This document shows positions 10,236-21,752 of a DNA stretch of 64,000 nucleotides, piece by piece. The notes beneath the pieces are model-generated. The model was not told the DNA's origin. It searched no databases and worked only from the letters and a program-made list of their open reading frames with translations. The stretch is taken from NCBI GenBank assembly GCA_028829895.1, contig CM054181.1, positions 2,074,501 to 2,138,500 of the forward strand, in the 5' to 3' direction. The DNA comes from Sinotaia quadrata. Taxonomy: Eukaryota; Mollusca; Gastropoda; Architaenioglossa; Viviparidae. The position numbers were made by a program, and so were the translations under genes. The first letter of the stretch is position 1. Each line of letters starts with the position of its first letter.

Positions 10236-10455
10236 TACATACAGCCAGGATAGTAAGTAAATACAGGTAACAGACTACAACATACAGCCAGGATAGTAAG
10301 TAAATACAGGTAACAGACTACAACATACAGCCAGGATAGTAAGTAAATACAGGTAACAGACTACAACATACAGCCAGGATAGTAAGTAAATACAGGTAAC
10401 AGACTACAACATACAGCCAGGATAGTAAGTAAATACAGGTAACAGACTACAACAT
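10236..10455. repeat. 43-bp minisatellite inside DR1 copy A, 5 copies
   Basis: Period 43 bp (10281 to 10324), unit core CATACAGCCAGGATAGTAAG. The same sequence is single-copy in the DR1 copies at 14.8 and 23.4 kb, so the expansion is private to this copy. Confidence 0.95.
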
Positions 10456-10546
10456 GTAACCTGTCAGTGAGTGACACAAACACAAGTGGTCTGATTATCA
10501 ACAATAAACGTATTCAGCAAGAAATAAAACAAGAGTATATGGTTAC

Positions 10547-10880
10547 ATATAGTGAATAGTTCAACAGTTACAATTAGAGTTTATAATCACGACCATATAC
10601 TGTTATAAGAGAATAGTTCAACAGTTACAATTAGAGTTTATAAATATTTAATTCATAATCATGACCATATAGTGTTATAAGAGAATAGTTCAACAGTTAC
10701 AATTAGAGTTTATAAATATTTAATTCGTAATCATGACCATATAGTGTTATAAGAGAATAGTTCAACAGTTACAATTAGAGTTTATAAATATTTAATTCAT
10801 AATCATGACCATATAGTGTTATAAGAGAATAGTTCAACAGTTACAATTAGAGATCACGACCATGTAGTGTTATAAGAGAA
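10547..10880. repeat. 72-bp minisatellite inside DR1 copy A, about 4.7 copies
   Basis: Unit core GAATAGTTCAACAGTTACAA then TAATCATGACCATATAGTG, period 72 bp (10621 to 10693). The first unit is shorter and the last truncated. It is single-copy in the DR1 copy near 23.74 kb. Confidence 0.95.
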
Positions 10881-11625
10881 TGTCCATTTTGAGTCAAATA
10901 ACATTGTAGTAGTTGTTTGGTTCGTTTCGATGAGTGAACTATAAATGAGTTTATAAGTGAACACTGAACATTTCTGAGTGAACACTGAAATCAGTCTGAG
11001 AGAAGTTGACTGAAGCCGTGTGGCTGCTGACTGTATGATTACATAACATAGGCTTGCCTGACATGTCTTCTAGGGTCCCAGTGAATGTCATAGCAGATGA
11101 CCACAAGGTCCATTGAACTGGTCTTTGGCCCTCGATTGTTCTGCTCTGGCATTGCTTCATGGTTCAATACTCGTTAAAGTCAACATCCAAGATATAGTGG
11201 TTCTGTTCTGTCATTGTTTTGCAGCTCAGTGCTCGTCAAATCAACCTCTCAGATGAGGTACTAATCTTTGGCAGTAATATATACAGAGGATTGTTTCCTG
11301 CATTGTTGATAACCAACTATAAGGGTTAGTAATATGATTCTAATTTATTAAGGCTGAAAGTCAAAATATGTGTTGCCTGAATGGTCAACTGCATTCATCT
11401 AATGATGTTCATGTATATTTCTGGCACATTCATTGCACACAGTTGTGCTGCACTTTGACTGGTTAGTTAAACTGAGTGTCTGGAATATTTGGATATATTT
11501 CCAGCCAGGAGGTAAGGGTCAGCCTTTCTTGAAGGTAGGTTTGCATGTAGTCTATTTTTAGAAGAGGGTGAGTGTGGACTACACAAGTTATTATGTGACA
11601 TTGCTGGATGATGAAGAATGCCTAA

Positions 11626-12150
11626 ATTATACAGCAAATCATTGAATGTAGGTCATACTTAAAGGCACATTTTTTCCTGCTGAATTAACATGAACTAGTG
11701 AGTGACAATGAGAGATTATTTTCTTTTTATACTCACTGCCAACTGACAATTTTAATTTTACAAATCCTACCCTAACCTGTCCCTGTCTAAAGTATCAAAG
11801 TTTGTTGACCTCTTTGCTGATGTACCTATTTGACAATTCAATACAGTTTGACACCTATTGTCTTCTCAGTTCAGCAATTGTTGTGGTGGTGGTGGTGGTA
11901 ACATAGACATATATTGGCTACAGTATGTTAATGTCCTTCCGGGCCAAACTATAACTAAAAGCTTCTAGTCCACAAAAAGTTCTTGCAGGTTTTGAGATTA
12001 AGCAACACTAGAGGAAAAAATGTATGTTGATTTAGCTTGGATTGCCAGACAAATGTTGAATATACATAAGAAAAAATATTGAAATGTAAATGTTACTTAT
12101 TTTCTTCTCTTATTATTGATTTTCTTTCAGCAACCTGTCTTAGGCTAAAA
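11626..12150. other. Single-copy AT-rich spacer
   Basis: No gene recognised. Contains a short (GGT)5-6 run near 11883-11899. Confidence 0.6.
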
Positions 12151-12653
12151 TTTACTAGCGACATATATCATAGTTCATATCATAGAGACGACGCTATATT
12201 ACAAATGTGTACAATTTACTAGCGACATATATCATATTTCATATCATAGAGACGACGCTATATTGCAAATGTGTACAATTTACTAGCGACATATATCATA
12301 TTTCATGTCATAGAGACGACGCTATATTACAAATGTGTACAATTTACTAGCGACATATATCATATTTCATATCGTAGAGACGACGCTATATTACAAATGT
12401 GTACAATTTACTAGCGACATATATCATATTTCATGTCATAGAGACGACGCAATATTGCAAATGTGTACAATTTACTAGCGACATATATCATATTTCATGT
12501 CATAGAGACGACGCAATATTGCAAATGTGTACAATTTACTAGCGACATATATCATATTTCATATCATAGAGACGACGCAATATTGCAAATGTGTACAATT
12601 TACTAGCGACATATATCATATTTCATGACGACGCAATATTGCAAATGTGTACA
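12151..12653. repeat. 64-bp minisatellite, about 8 copies
   Basis: Unit core TTTACTAGCGACATATATCA then CATAGAGACGACGC, period 64 bp (12151 to 12215). GCTATATT is replaced by GCAATATT in the downstream half, and the last copy has an internal deletion. Confidence 0.96.
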
Positions 12654-13049
12654 ATTTTCTGTCATCGAGAAGTCTAGGTCTTTATCGTCCCATTGGTTTG
12701 TAGAAAAACTTAAGTCGAATTAAAAATATTATATCTTCAGCAATTCAAAATAATTTATTTATCTGAATTTTCAAAGTATTTAGCTCTCAATCATATGCAA
12801 AGTTCACTCAACCAATGCTCTTCTTAATACTTTTAAAAAGTAAAGAAAATCTTTCTAATTATATATGGATTCGTTGGAAAGTACTTTGAAATATATTTTC
12901 AACAAGTATCTTAGTCTGGTATGTTTTGCACCGCTTTTAAATTAAACAAACATAAACATGAAGACTTTGCATCACCAAGCATTTGTTGTTTGTATTTATT
13001 TATTGGATGAAACAGGGGTGGGAGGGAAAATAATTTCGAAATGAACACC
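12654..13049. other. Single-copy AT-rich spacer
   Basis: No gene or clear repeat seen. Confidence 0.6.
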
Positions 13050-13470
13050 ATCTCACCATGAGATATGAGATTTTATGACCTAAATAAAGCATTTCACCAT
13101 GAGAAATGTAAATTGACCTTATGACCTAAATAAAGCATCTCACCTTGAGAAATGTAAACTAATTTATGACCTAAATAAAGCAATTAATCATGAGAAATGT
13201 AAATTGATTTTATGACCTAAATAAAGCATCTCACCATGAAAAATGTAAATGACCTTATGACCTAAATAAAGCATCTCACCATGAGAAATGTAAATTGACC
13301 TTATGACCTAAATAAAGCATCTCACCTTGAGAAATGTAAACTAATTTTATGACCTAAATAAAGCATCTATTCATGAGAAATGTAAATTGACCTTATGACC
13401 AAAATAAAGCATCTCACCATGAGAAATGTAAATTGACCTTATGACCTAAATAAAGCATCTTTGGGAAAGA
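13050..13470. repeat. ~46-bp minisatellite, about 9 copies
   Basis: Unit core TATGACCTAAATAAAGCATC then CACCATGAGAAATGTAAA, period 45-48 bp. Small indels after the GTAAA segment account for the length changes. Confidence 0.94.
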
Positions 13471-13737
13471 AAAGGCAGCGTATAGTTATACTTGGATTTC
13501 AGGCATGTCAATCAAAGAACATTCCTCTATGGGTGCATTTATCAACCGGGAGAGGTAATGGTGTCAAAAGGTATTAATTTAAGGTGTTGGAGCATCAAGA
13601 GTAGTAGGCCATTGACAATGTGACCATCCCTCCGTCACATAAATAAAAAATGACTGACTAGGCTCCACTTTGAACAGGTAGCAGGTCTTCTTACTCTTCC
13701 TTTCGACCATAACGTCTTATTCTTTATTCTTCCTCTA

Positions 13738-14165
13738 AACTTTTTTTTTACAAATCTAACACATTATTTACTTGTTACAAATCTAATATAATTTTACTTG
13801 TTACAAATCTAACACATTATTTACTTGTTACAAATCTAACACATTAACACATTATTTACTTGTTACAAATCTAACACACTATTTACTTGTTACAAATCTA
13901 ATATAATTTTACTTGTTACAAATCTAACACATTATTTACTTGTTACAAATCTAACACATTATTTACTTGTTACAAATCTAACACATTGTTTACTTGTTAC
14001 AAATCTAACACACTTTTTTACTTGTTACAAATCTAACACGTTCACTTCCAGTCTCACTTGTTACAAATCTAACACGTTCACTTCCCGTCTCACTTATTAC
14101 AAATCTAACTCGTTCACTTCCCGTCTCAGTTGTTGCAAATCTAACACGTTCATTTCCTGTCTCAC
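13738..14165. repeat. 27-bp array changing into a 36-bp array
   Basis: About a dozen copies of the 27-bp unit ACAAATCTAACACATTATTT plus ACTTGTT are followed, from about 14025, by four copies of a 36-bp relative. The relative keeps ACAAATCTAACAC but gains GTTCACTTCCCGTCTCA. The 36-bp part is open as a 12-residue peptide repeat on the minus strand; considered non-coding. Confidence 0.93.
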
Positions 14166-14259
14166 TCCACCCCACCCTTCTCTTCCTTCGCACCTAAATA
14201 TTATTTCCACTCCAACTGTTTTGGGGTTTCAGCCGAAAAGTCATACCTGTATTCTGTGT

Positions 14260-14440
14260 AGGTATCATTCTTTCTCTTTTTACATTTCTCTCCCATACTT
14301 TCCATCTCTTCTGCTCTCTATATCATTCTTTCTCTTTTTCCATTTCTCTCTCTCACACTTTCCATCTCTTCCGCTCTCTGTATCATTCTTTCTCTTTTTC
14401 CATTTCTCTCTCACTTTCCATCTATTCTGCTCTCTGAATT
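14260..14440. repeat. 60-bp CT-rich tandem repeat, 3 copies
   Basis: Unit core TATCATTCTTTCTCTTTTTC then CTTTCCATCTCTTC, period 60 bp (14321 to 14381). Strong pyrimidine bias on the + strand. Confidence 0.92.
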
Positions 14441-14442
14441 TA

Positions 14443-14600
14443 CTTGTGTGTTTGTGTGTAAGGGAGAGAGAGACAGACGTGTGCGTGTGAATGTGTATGT
14501 GCATGAATGTGTATATGCGTGTGTGTGACACAGAGAGTTTAGAAAGTGTGTGTATATTTGAACATGTGTGTGTGTGTGTGTGTGTGTTTCTTTATAAGTA
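14443..14600. repeat. Imperfect TG/GA-rich low-complexity tract
   Basis: TGTGTG runs with GAGAGAGA and TATATG interruptions, ending in an uninterrupted TG run at about 14566-14587. Confidence 0.85.
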
Positions 14601-14714
14601 ATTTACTTCAAACACGTGTAAACAGTAAAAATTGAGCAACACACACTCGAACGTGTTTGTGTAAAAGTGTAGTTGTAAAGTGAAAGAAATGTTGGTGTTG
14701 AGACTTTAGGAATT

Positions 14715-14985
14715 ACTTGTTACATAGACACTCCTGTCTGCGTGACTCACTGACATGTTACACGTTGTTGTCTGTCACCTACATTTACTTACTATCCTGG
14801 CTGTGTGTATCAGGGGGCTCGAGCTATCGTCTAGAACTATCACTCTTCTATACTGCATTATCTGTCATTCATATTTCTAGCACATGTGGCCAGCCAGAAG
14901 ATATGCTAAGGTCACGGGCGGCCCAAGGTGGTGGAGAATTAACATCTTGTCCATCTACTAGCAAAACTTCACAATCATCAACATC
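14715..14985 (-). repeat. DR1 copy D, inverted, 5' part only
   Basis: Read on the minus strand this matches 10058-10480: GTTAATTCTCCACCACC, CGCCCGTGACCTTAG, ATGCAGTATAGAAGAGTGAT and CAGCCAGGATAGTAAGTAAA in order. It keeps the uninterrupted sequence around TTCTAGAC (14829-14836), which is where DR1 copy C carries a hAT insertion. Confidence 0.85.
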
Positions 14986-15527
14986 AATTACATTATTTAT
15001 GCGTATAGGGAGGTAGATTAATGCTTTGATATCATGTTTCCTTGAGCATTTCCACAAAAGTGCTTGCGAACTATTAGCCCACTTCTTTTGATCACGAAGC
15101 GTGACGTCACAATTCGTGAGTGATACTGTTACAAGAAACACCGATTTGTGACCCAGGTAATTAATGATCATTAATAAAATGTTTTTGCTTCAAGCAAATC
15201 AACAATAACAAAATTATTTAATTAAGCCCTCACAATTTTAATTCTTAATGTCATAACTCTTTTACCTAGCTCCAGTGAAGATTTCTGAATTTGGTTGCAG
15301 TTGTCCCTCATTGCTATATTGCAGTGAGGCGTTTGGCAATTGATGTCACGTGACTTAAAAAACATCTGCTCGTTCTGTAGACTTCAGTTCTGGGTAAAGT
15401 CTCTTAAGATCACTTTTGTGTTTACGTTGCTAGAACTAGTCACTCGAAGTAATGTCATCCTATTGGGTTAACAGGAAAGACGTCAGTCACTAGAGGACGC
15501 GAGGTGTGGCCACACAAATCGACTGAA
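14986..15527. other. Single-copy spacer
   Basis: No gene recognised. Short open frames here lack motifs. Confidence 0.55.
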
Positions 15528-15529
15528 TG

Positions 15530-15612
15530 GGTTTGGGGTGATGGCTGAGTGCCATCGAGAGGTCACCCAGCCCGTACGTGCCTAAGATCACGTGTTCAAG
15601 ACTACATTTCCC
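15530..15612 (+). other. Possible tRNA-derived SINE head (Pol III A and B boxes)
   Basis: TGGCTGAGTGC at 15542-15552 matches the internal A-box consensus at 10 of 11 positions. GTTCAAGAC at 15594-15602 is a full B-box match. The 52-nt spacing fits a long-variable-arm (Leu/Ser-like) tRNA ancestor. The surrounding sequence does not fold as a clean cloverleaf by inspection, so a SINE or tRNA relic is likelier than a working tRNA. No poly-A tail or second copy was seen in the window. Confidence 0.35.
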
Positions 15613-15989
15613 CCACCTCTTTGGCTATTTTAAAGCATGGATTTTGCGGACAGAGCGACGGGACCCGCGGGCACAAAGGCTGGTAAGTCTCAAACTCGCT
15701 GGTCTAGTGCAAGCGGTACACACATCAACACACACAAGGCGGCTCTGAAAAAACCCTAAGAGGAAAAAAAAAAAAAAACCCACACGCACCACACAATAAC
15801 ACGCATAATCACACGACCAGACAGGAAGATACAACACAACGCAAACACCACTCTCCACCCTCCCTGAATACAAGAGATAGGAGGAAGGCCCCACAGGAAT
15901 CTTCCAAGGACCGAAAACATCGGCAAGATGAAAAGTTCTAATGCAATCCCTGTGGGTGCATTGTTAGCGGTACTACTACTACTGCACAT
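15613..15989. other. Single-copy spacer with an A-run and CA-rich sequence
   Basis: No gene seen. An A-tract lies near 15763-15777 and CACAC-rich sequence surrounds it. Confidence 0.55.
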
Positions 15990-16425
15990 TCAACTTTAGG
16001 ATCTCCTGATGTGTAGTTGTTGACTTTATAAATACACAATTTTAGGATCTCCTGATGTGCAGTTGTTGACTTTATAAATACACAACTTTAGGATCTCCTG
16101 ATGTGCAGTTGTTGACTTTATAAATACACAACCTTAGGATCTCCTGACGTTTAATTGTTGACTTTAGAAATACACAACTTTACGATCTCCTGACATACAG
16201 TTGTTGACTTTATAAATACACAACTTTATGATCTCTGACATACAGTTGTTGACTTTATAAATACACAACTTTAGGATCTCTGACATACAGTTGTTGACTT
16301 TATAAATACACAACTTTATGATCTCTGACATACAGTTGTTGACTTTATAAATACACAACTTTATGATCTCTGACATACAGTTGTTGACTTTATAAATACA
16401 CAACTTTAGGATCTCCTGACGTACA
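15990..16425. repeat. 45-46-bp minisatellite, about 9 copies
   Basis: Unit core GTTGTTGACTTTATAAATAC then ACAACTTTAGGATCTC. The first copies are 46 bp (16021 to 16067) and later ones 45 bp, after loss of a base in CTCCTGA. It abuts DR1 copy B. Confidence 0.95.
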
Positions 16426-17085
16426 GCCTAGTGTCCCTGTGAATGTCATAGCAGAAGCACACAAGGTCCGTTGATCTGGTCCTTGGCACATGGGTCATTC
16501 TGCTCTGGTGTTGCTTCATGTTGCAATACTCGTCAAAGTCAACACCCAAGATGAAGTGGTTTTGTTCTGGTGTTTCACAGCTCAACACTTGTCAATGCCA
16601 ACACCCAAGATAAAGTGGTTTTGTTCTGGTGTTTCACAGCTCACTGCTCGTCAATCAACATCTCAGATAAGGTCTCAGATAAAGTCTCAGATAAAAGTGC
16701 CGATCTGTCGTAAAATACACATGGGCTAAGAATGTGTCCTCATGTGTTCTCTGACAGAGACTTACTTACATGGTCATAATACATTTTAATATCGTAAGGA
16801 AAATATAAAATATAGTAAATGTTGAGAAATAAAAAGGAATATAATATTACTTAGGCAAGCAAAACATCATACCTTCAGCAATAATATATACAGAGGATGA
16901 TTTCTTGCTGAGTTGACAACCAGCGATAAGGTAAGGTTATAAAGTTGTCTGGAACATTCAGGTATGTTTCCAGCCGGAGGATATGGGTCAGTCTTTCTAG
17001 AAGGTAGGTATATGTGTAGTCTATTTTAAGAGGAGGGATGGGTGTGGGCTACATAAGCCATTATGTGACAGTGATAATGAATTTA
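16425..17085 (+). repeat. DR1 copy B, 3' part
   Basis: Matches copy A from about 11068 to 11610: GTGAATGTCATAGCAGA, ACACAAGGTCC, TCTGCTCTGG, GTTGCTTCATG, AATATATACAGAGGATG, GGGTCAGTCTTTCT, GAAGGTAGGTAT and TTATGTGACA in order. A ~55-bp segment containing CACCCAAGATAAAGTGGTTT is duplicated at about 16540-16660, and an 11-bp TCTCAGATAAG motif is repeated at 16660-16698. Neither expansion occurs in copy A. Confidence 0.8.
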
Positions 17086-17094
17086 TTCTCGTAT

Positions 17095-17350
17095 AAGTTC
17101 TAAGCAATCTACAAAGTGTACGAAAAAACTACTCATGTTACTCACACGTTATTTGAGTCATATATGCAAAAAATATTCATGTTACTCACGCGTTATTTAA
17201 GTCATATACGCAAAAAGTACTCATGTTACTCACACATTGTTTGAGTCATTTACGCAAAAAATACTCGTGTTACTCACACATTATTTGAGCCATATACGCA
17301 AAAAATACTCATGTTACTCACACGTAGTTTGAGTCATACACGCAAATTTA
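17095..17350. repeat. 44-bp minisatellite, about 5 copies
   Basis: Unit core AATACTCATGTTACTCACAC then GAGTCATATACGCAAA, period 44 bp (17177 to 17221). Confidence 0.93.
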
Positions 17351-17544
17351 AATATTCACGTGCAAAATAAACAGGTATAACAAATAAATTTAATTTTTAT
17401 AAAAAAATAAACATACACAAATAAAATGGATTTATACAAACAAATGTTCACTTCAATGATGCAGAAGAGTCAGGGCTATTGCTTGTTTATGTTTTGTGTG
17501 ATATTCTTACTAAAATTAAAGGCTTATTGAGGGCTCTTCAAAAT

Positions 17545-17765
17545 GTCCATGACCCATTATGTTTATGATTCATTATGTCCATGATCCAATTTGTCTATGA
17601 TCCACTGTGTCCATGATGATTGCGTCCGTGATCTCTTCTATCCATGATCCATTATGCCCATGGTCTATTTTATCCATGATCCTTTCTGTCCTTGATCTCT
17701 TTTGTCCATAATCTATTCTATCCATGAACCATTAAATCCAGGACCCACTATGTCCACGATACATT
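17545..17765. repeat. Degenerate ~18-20-bp repeat
   Basis: About eleven variants of TCCATGATCCATTATG with frequent substitutions. Confidence 0.85.
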
Positions 17766-17851
17766 TATGTCTCAGCTCTAAATGAAGCCCATTCCATGTA
17801 GACGGACAACTTAGAAGTAAATGGACGTTCACCGAACGAATTACTGTCTTG

Positions 17852-18208
17852 GAATTTCAGAATACCTGATGAAGGCGAGGGCATATCCAGAATGCTGGAA
17901 CCAGAACAGTGAATTACACTTGGAATTTCAGAATACCAGGATGCTGGAACCAGAACAGTGAATTACACTTGGAATTTCAGAATAGCAGAATGCTGGAACC
18001 AGAACAGTGAATTACACTTGGAATTTCAGAATAGCAGAATGCTGGAACCAGAACAGTGAATTACACTTGGAATTTCAGAATACCAGAATGCTGGAACCAG
18101 AACAGTGAATTACACTTGGAATTTCAGAATACCAGAATGCTGGAACCAGAACAGTGAATTACACTTGGAATTTCAGAATACCAGAATGCTGGAACCAGAA
18201 CAGTGAAA
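17852..18208. repeat. 49-bp minisatellite, about 7 copies
   Basis: Unit core GGAATTTCAGAATACCAGAA then TGCTGGAACCAGAACAG, exact 49-bp period (17941, 17990, 18039). The first unit has an extra insertion. Confidence 0.96.
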
Positions 18209-18330
18209 CGTAAAAGAGAAGAGACCTTATGCAGTAGGCCGCTGTGAACAGAAATCCAGTGAAGATTTAACGTAAAAGAGAAGAGACCTTATGCAGTAGG
18301 CTGTTGTGAACAGAAATCCAGTGAAGACTG
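18208..18330. repeat. 62-bp direct duplication
   Basis: Two copies beginning AACGTAAAAGAGAAGAGACC, continuing directly from the 49-bp array. Confidence 0.93.
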
Positions 18331-18349
18331 CGTGATCGATCCCTTGTGC

Positions 18350-18525
18350 TCTTAAAATAATTAGAGCTGTAGCGTTTGGGTTTTTTTAAACAAAAATAAC
18401 TAGAGCTGTGGCGTTTGGGTTTTTTTAAAACAAAAATAATTAGAGCTGTAGCGTTTGGGTTTTTAAAACAAAAACAACTAGAGCTGTAGCGTTTGGGTTT
18501 TTTTAAAACAAAAACAAAAAGACTT
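18350..18525. repeat. ~43-bp tandem repeat, 4 copies
   Basis: Unit core AGAGCTGTAGCGTTTGGGTT plus a T-run and A-rich end. Length varies with the homopolymers. Confidence 0.93.
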
Positions 18526-18586
18526 TCGAAGTTTCTTGAGAAGACTCAGACGTAAGCCAGAGAAAAGTCAAGTCGAGAGACGGGCA

Positions 18587-18720
18587 GTGAGCACACATCA
18601 ATTGTGAGAAACGTCCGTGTGTGAGCACACATCAATTGTGAGAAACGTGCGTGTGTGAGCACACATCAATTGTGAGAAACGTTCGTGTGTGAGCACACAT
18701 CAATTGTGAGAAACGTGTTA
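18587..18720. repeat. 34-bp minisatellite, 4 copies
   Basis: Unit core GTGAGCACACATCAATTGTG then AGAAACGT, exact 34-bp period. Confidence 0.96.
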
Positions 18721-18976
18721 GCTACAGGTGTATTGCTCAATGAGTACTGAAGATCTGTTATTGGGGGAAAAGCTACAGGTGTTTTGCTCAATGAGTACTG
18801 AAGATCTGTTATTGGGGGAAAAGCTACAGGTGTATTGCTCAATGAGTACTGAAGATCTGTTATTGGGGGAAAAGCTACAGGTGTATTGCTCAATGAGTAC
18901 TGAAGATCTGTTATTGGGGGAAAAGCTACAGGTGTATTGCTCAATGAGTACTGAAGATCTGTTATTGGGGGAAAAG
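18718..18976. repeat. 51-bp minisatellite, 5 copies
   Basis: Unit core GCTACAGGTGTATTGCTCAA then GAGTACTGAAGATCTG, period 51 bp. Copies are nearly identical, so it is young. Open on both strands as a 17-residue repeat; not considered a gene. Confidence 0.97.
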
Positions 18977-18994
18977 CTTTCAAAAGTTACACTC

Positions 18995-19275
18995 AGATTT
19001 ATACGTGATTGACTATGTGACTAATAACAGTGTCCCTGATATTTATTGATATCTACGTGATTGACTATGTGACTAACAACAGTGTCCCTGATATTTATTG
19101 ATATCTACGTGATTGACTACGTGACTAATAACAGTGTCCCTGATATTTATTGATATCTACGTGATTGACTATGTGACTAATAACAGTGTCCCTGATATTT
19201 ATTGATATCTACGTGATTGACTACGTGACTAATAACAGTGTCCCTGATATTTATTGATATCTACGTGATTGACTA
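18995..19275. repeat. 52-bp minisatellite, about 5.5 copies
   Basis: Unit core TCTACGTGATTGACTATGTG then ACTAATAACAGTGTCC, exact 52-bp period (19052 to 19104). Confidence 0.96.
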
Positions 19276-19403
19276 AATTTAATGACAGTGTCACCGATAT
19301 TCATTGATTTGGGGAGAGGAAATTATTTTGAAACCGTTACAGGAGAAATAAGCATGACTTCAGTTTGATATCTTTCATTTGAAACTGTTACTCATCATCC
19401 ACG

Positions 19404-19410
<7 letters not shown>

Positions 19411-19489
<79 letters not shown>

Positions 19490-19500
19490 TGAGTGTGTGT

Positions 19501-19552
<52 letters not shown>
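19411..19552. repeat. (TG)n microsatellite, about 70 units
   Basis: TG run with a few GAGTG and TTTG interruptions. Confidence 0.98.
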
Positions 19553-19764
19553 TAAACTGCCAAACATCTTCTACATTAAGTACTGTCAAATTTTTCATAC
19601 GGTTACACAAAAACCACATTTTTATTTTTAAAAGTTGAATTAACTAAAATAAACTACCAGCATTGACTAAATGAGCTGCTAGAGTCTAACCATAACACAC
19701 TCTCTGTTCATTTAGTTCACGGTATTAACTAAGGGCGGCGGTCGATGAGTTCGTTAAAAGACCA

Positions 19765-19868
19765 ACAAGGGCACACGTCAGGGTATAAGACAATGACACA
19801 CGTCAGGGTATAAGAGAAAGACACACGTCAGGGGCATAAGACAATGACACACGTCAGGGACATAAGAC
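19765..19868. repeat. ~25-bp tandem repeat, 4 copies
   Basis: Unit core GACACACGTCAGGGTATAAG. Confidence 0.92.
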
Positions 19869-20002
19869 AATGGCAGAGAGTGGTACACTGTAACTCGCGT
19901 TCGATTATCAAACAGTCAACAGGAGCTCGCTTTTCTTTCCTCTAGTCTAGTGTAACGTAGAGTGCCAGACATTATCTTTTCGCGACCGTCACTCAATGGT
20001 TC

Positions 20003-20075
20003 CTGGATCGCACGAACTGATGACCAGGGAGGGGTGAGAGACACGAACTGATGACCAGGGAGGGGTGAGAGGCAC
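20003..20075. repeat. ~32-bp direct duplication
   Basis: CACGAACTGATGACCAGGGA and the following GGGGTGAGAG occur twice in tandem. Confidence 0.9.
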
Positions 20076-20539
20076 AAACATTGAGGCGTACTAGAGCCTC
20101 GGCCGCTAAAGTCCGTGCAATGAATGAAAAATGCGGAGTTTATTTTTACACTTATCGATCCGCTTCAGTTTCAAACGGTCAATAATCAGATGGGAATGAG
20201 AGAAAAGAGAGAGAGAGAGAGAGAGGAAAATTGATTTTACGGGGGCGGAGGTCCACCCACTGTCTTGTTTTGTCTGGAATCTCCAGTTTGACGCTGTAGG
20301 CTTGTTCAGATTAAAGACTGTGAAGTTCAAGTGAAATGTACAATCTAACAAGTGACCAAGAGTGCAATAGGAAACTTAATGTTTTCTGTATTTGGTGGCT
20401 ATTTTGGTTGACATCTTGTCGATGGGTGGGTGGTGTCATTTCACTAGTATCACCGAGTTTCTATGATCGGACAAAATGTGAAGAGAAAGAAGATGAAAAG
20501 GTGGATAACTAATTACTAACTAATTACTTTTCGTTCTTT

Positions 20540-21010
20540 AAAGATGGTGCCAATGTTTGGGAGAGGATGGAGGTGGTGCCAATGTTATAGATGGTGTCAG
20601 TATTTGGGAGAGGATGGAGGTGGTGCCAATGTTATAGATGGTGCCAATGTTTGGGAGAGGATGGAGGTGGTGCCAATGTTATAGATGGTGTCAGTATTTG
20701 GGAGAGGATGGAGGTGGTGCCAATGTTATAGATGGTGTCAGTATTTGGGAGAGGATGGAGGTGGTGCCAATGTTATAGATGGTGTCAGTATTTGGGAGAG
20801 GATGGAGGTGGTGCCAATGTTATAGATGGTGTCAGTATTTGGGAGAGGATGGAGGTGGTGCCAATGTTATAGATGGTGTCAATATTTGGGAGAGGATGGA
20901 GATGGTGCCAATGTTATAGATGGTGTCAATATTTGGGAGAGGATGGAGGTGGTACCAGTGTTTAGAGATGGTGTCAATACTTGGTAGAGGATGGGGATGG
21001 TGCCAGTAGA
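20540..21010. repeat. 47-bp minisatellite, about 10 copies
   Basis: Unit core GATGGTGTCAGTATTTGGGA then GAGGATGGAGGTGGTGCCAA, period 47 bp (20701 to 20748). The unit is itself a loose internal duplication, since GGTGTCAGT and GGTGCCAAT recur, and appears to be a doubled ~23-bp ancestor. Confidence 0.95.
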
Positions 21011-21124
21011 TAGAATAAGCACATCTACGATTGATAATAAAAGCATTATATGTGAGTGATGACGTTCCCATTTTGAGGAAATTCTGTCCTCGCGGCTGAG
21101 ACATCTGATAATGCTGACCGTAAA

Positions 21125-21325
21125 GTATGGTCACGAACAGTTGTATCCCGTAAAATACGACATCGCTGATCAGAGATGACCAACAGTTGTATCCCGTAAA
21201 ATACGACATCGCTGATCAGAGATGACCAACAGTTCTATCCTGTAAAATACGACATCGCTGATCAGAGATGACCAACAGTTCTATCCCGTAAAATACGACA
21301 TCGCTGATCAGAGATGACCAAAGTT
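21125..21325. repeat. 46-bp minisatellite, about 4.5 copies
   Basis: Unit core CCCGTAAAATACGACATCGC then TGATCAGAGATGACCAACAG, period 46 bp (21181 to 21227). Confidence 0.95.
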
Positions 21326-21369
21326 CTGTTCCATGAAACACGATAGTGCTGAGCAGACTTGAAGTGATC

Positions 21370-21620
21370 GGTCCCATAAAGTCCGATATAGTTATGTGGG
21401 TGTGTTGAGTGTTTTAGTCCCATAAAGTCTGATATTGTTATTTGGGTGTGTTGAGTGTTTTAGTCCCATAAAGTCTGATATCGTTATTTGGGTGTGTTGA
21501 GTGTTTTAGTCCCATAAAGTCTGATATCGTTATTTGGGTGTGTTGAGTATTTTAGTCCCATAAAGTCCAATATAGTTATGTGGGTGTGTTGAGTGTTTTA
21601 GTCCAACAAAGTATGATATA
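21370..21620. repeat. 46-bp minisatellite, about 5 copies
   Basis: Unit core GTTTTAGTCCCATAAAGTCT then GATATCGTTATTTGGG. It follows another 46-bp array with a different unit, although both contain a (C)CGTAAA/CATAAA plus GATA pattern and may share a distant origin. Confidence 0.94.
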
Positions 21621-21689
21621 GATCGGTGTGTGTGTTGAGTCATTCGACAAATTATATCAGAGGGCGTAACAAGAAAATACATTTTATGT

Positions 21690-21752
21690 GTGAGTGTTTG
21701 TGTGTGTGTTTGTGTGTGTTTGTGTGTGTGTGTGTGTGCGTGCGTGCGTGCG
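21690..21752. repeat. TG-rich microsatellite
   Basis: TGTGTG with GTTTG interruptions, then CGTGCG repeats. Confidence 0.9.

Larger units (their letters stand above)
10058..11625 (+). repeat. Dispersed repeat DR1, longest copy (copy A)
   Basis: A long interspersed sequence that recurs in this window. Its 5' part (GACGTTTTGCTGG, then GATGTTAATTTTCCACCACC, then GATAGCTCGAGCCCCC) matches 14715-14985 (inverted) and 23110-23450. Its middle (GTTTGGTTCGTTT, then AACACTGAACATTTCTGAGTG) matches 23890-23960. Its 3' part (GTGAATGTCATAGCAGA, then TAATATATACAGAGGAT, then GAAGGTAGGT, then ACTACACAAG) matches 16425-17085. No open frame or transposase motif is visible, and the class is unknown. It contains two private arrays at 10236-10455 and 10547-10880. 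Confidence 0.8.

Noticed and set aside
15625..15989. Minus-strand frames of 77-89 codons
   Set aside because: Phe-runs come from an A-tract and the rest is CA-rich low complexity.
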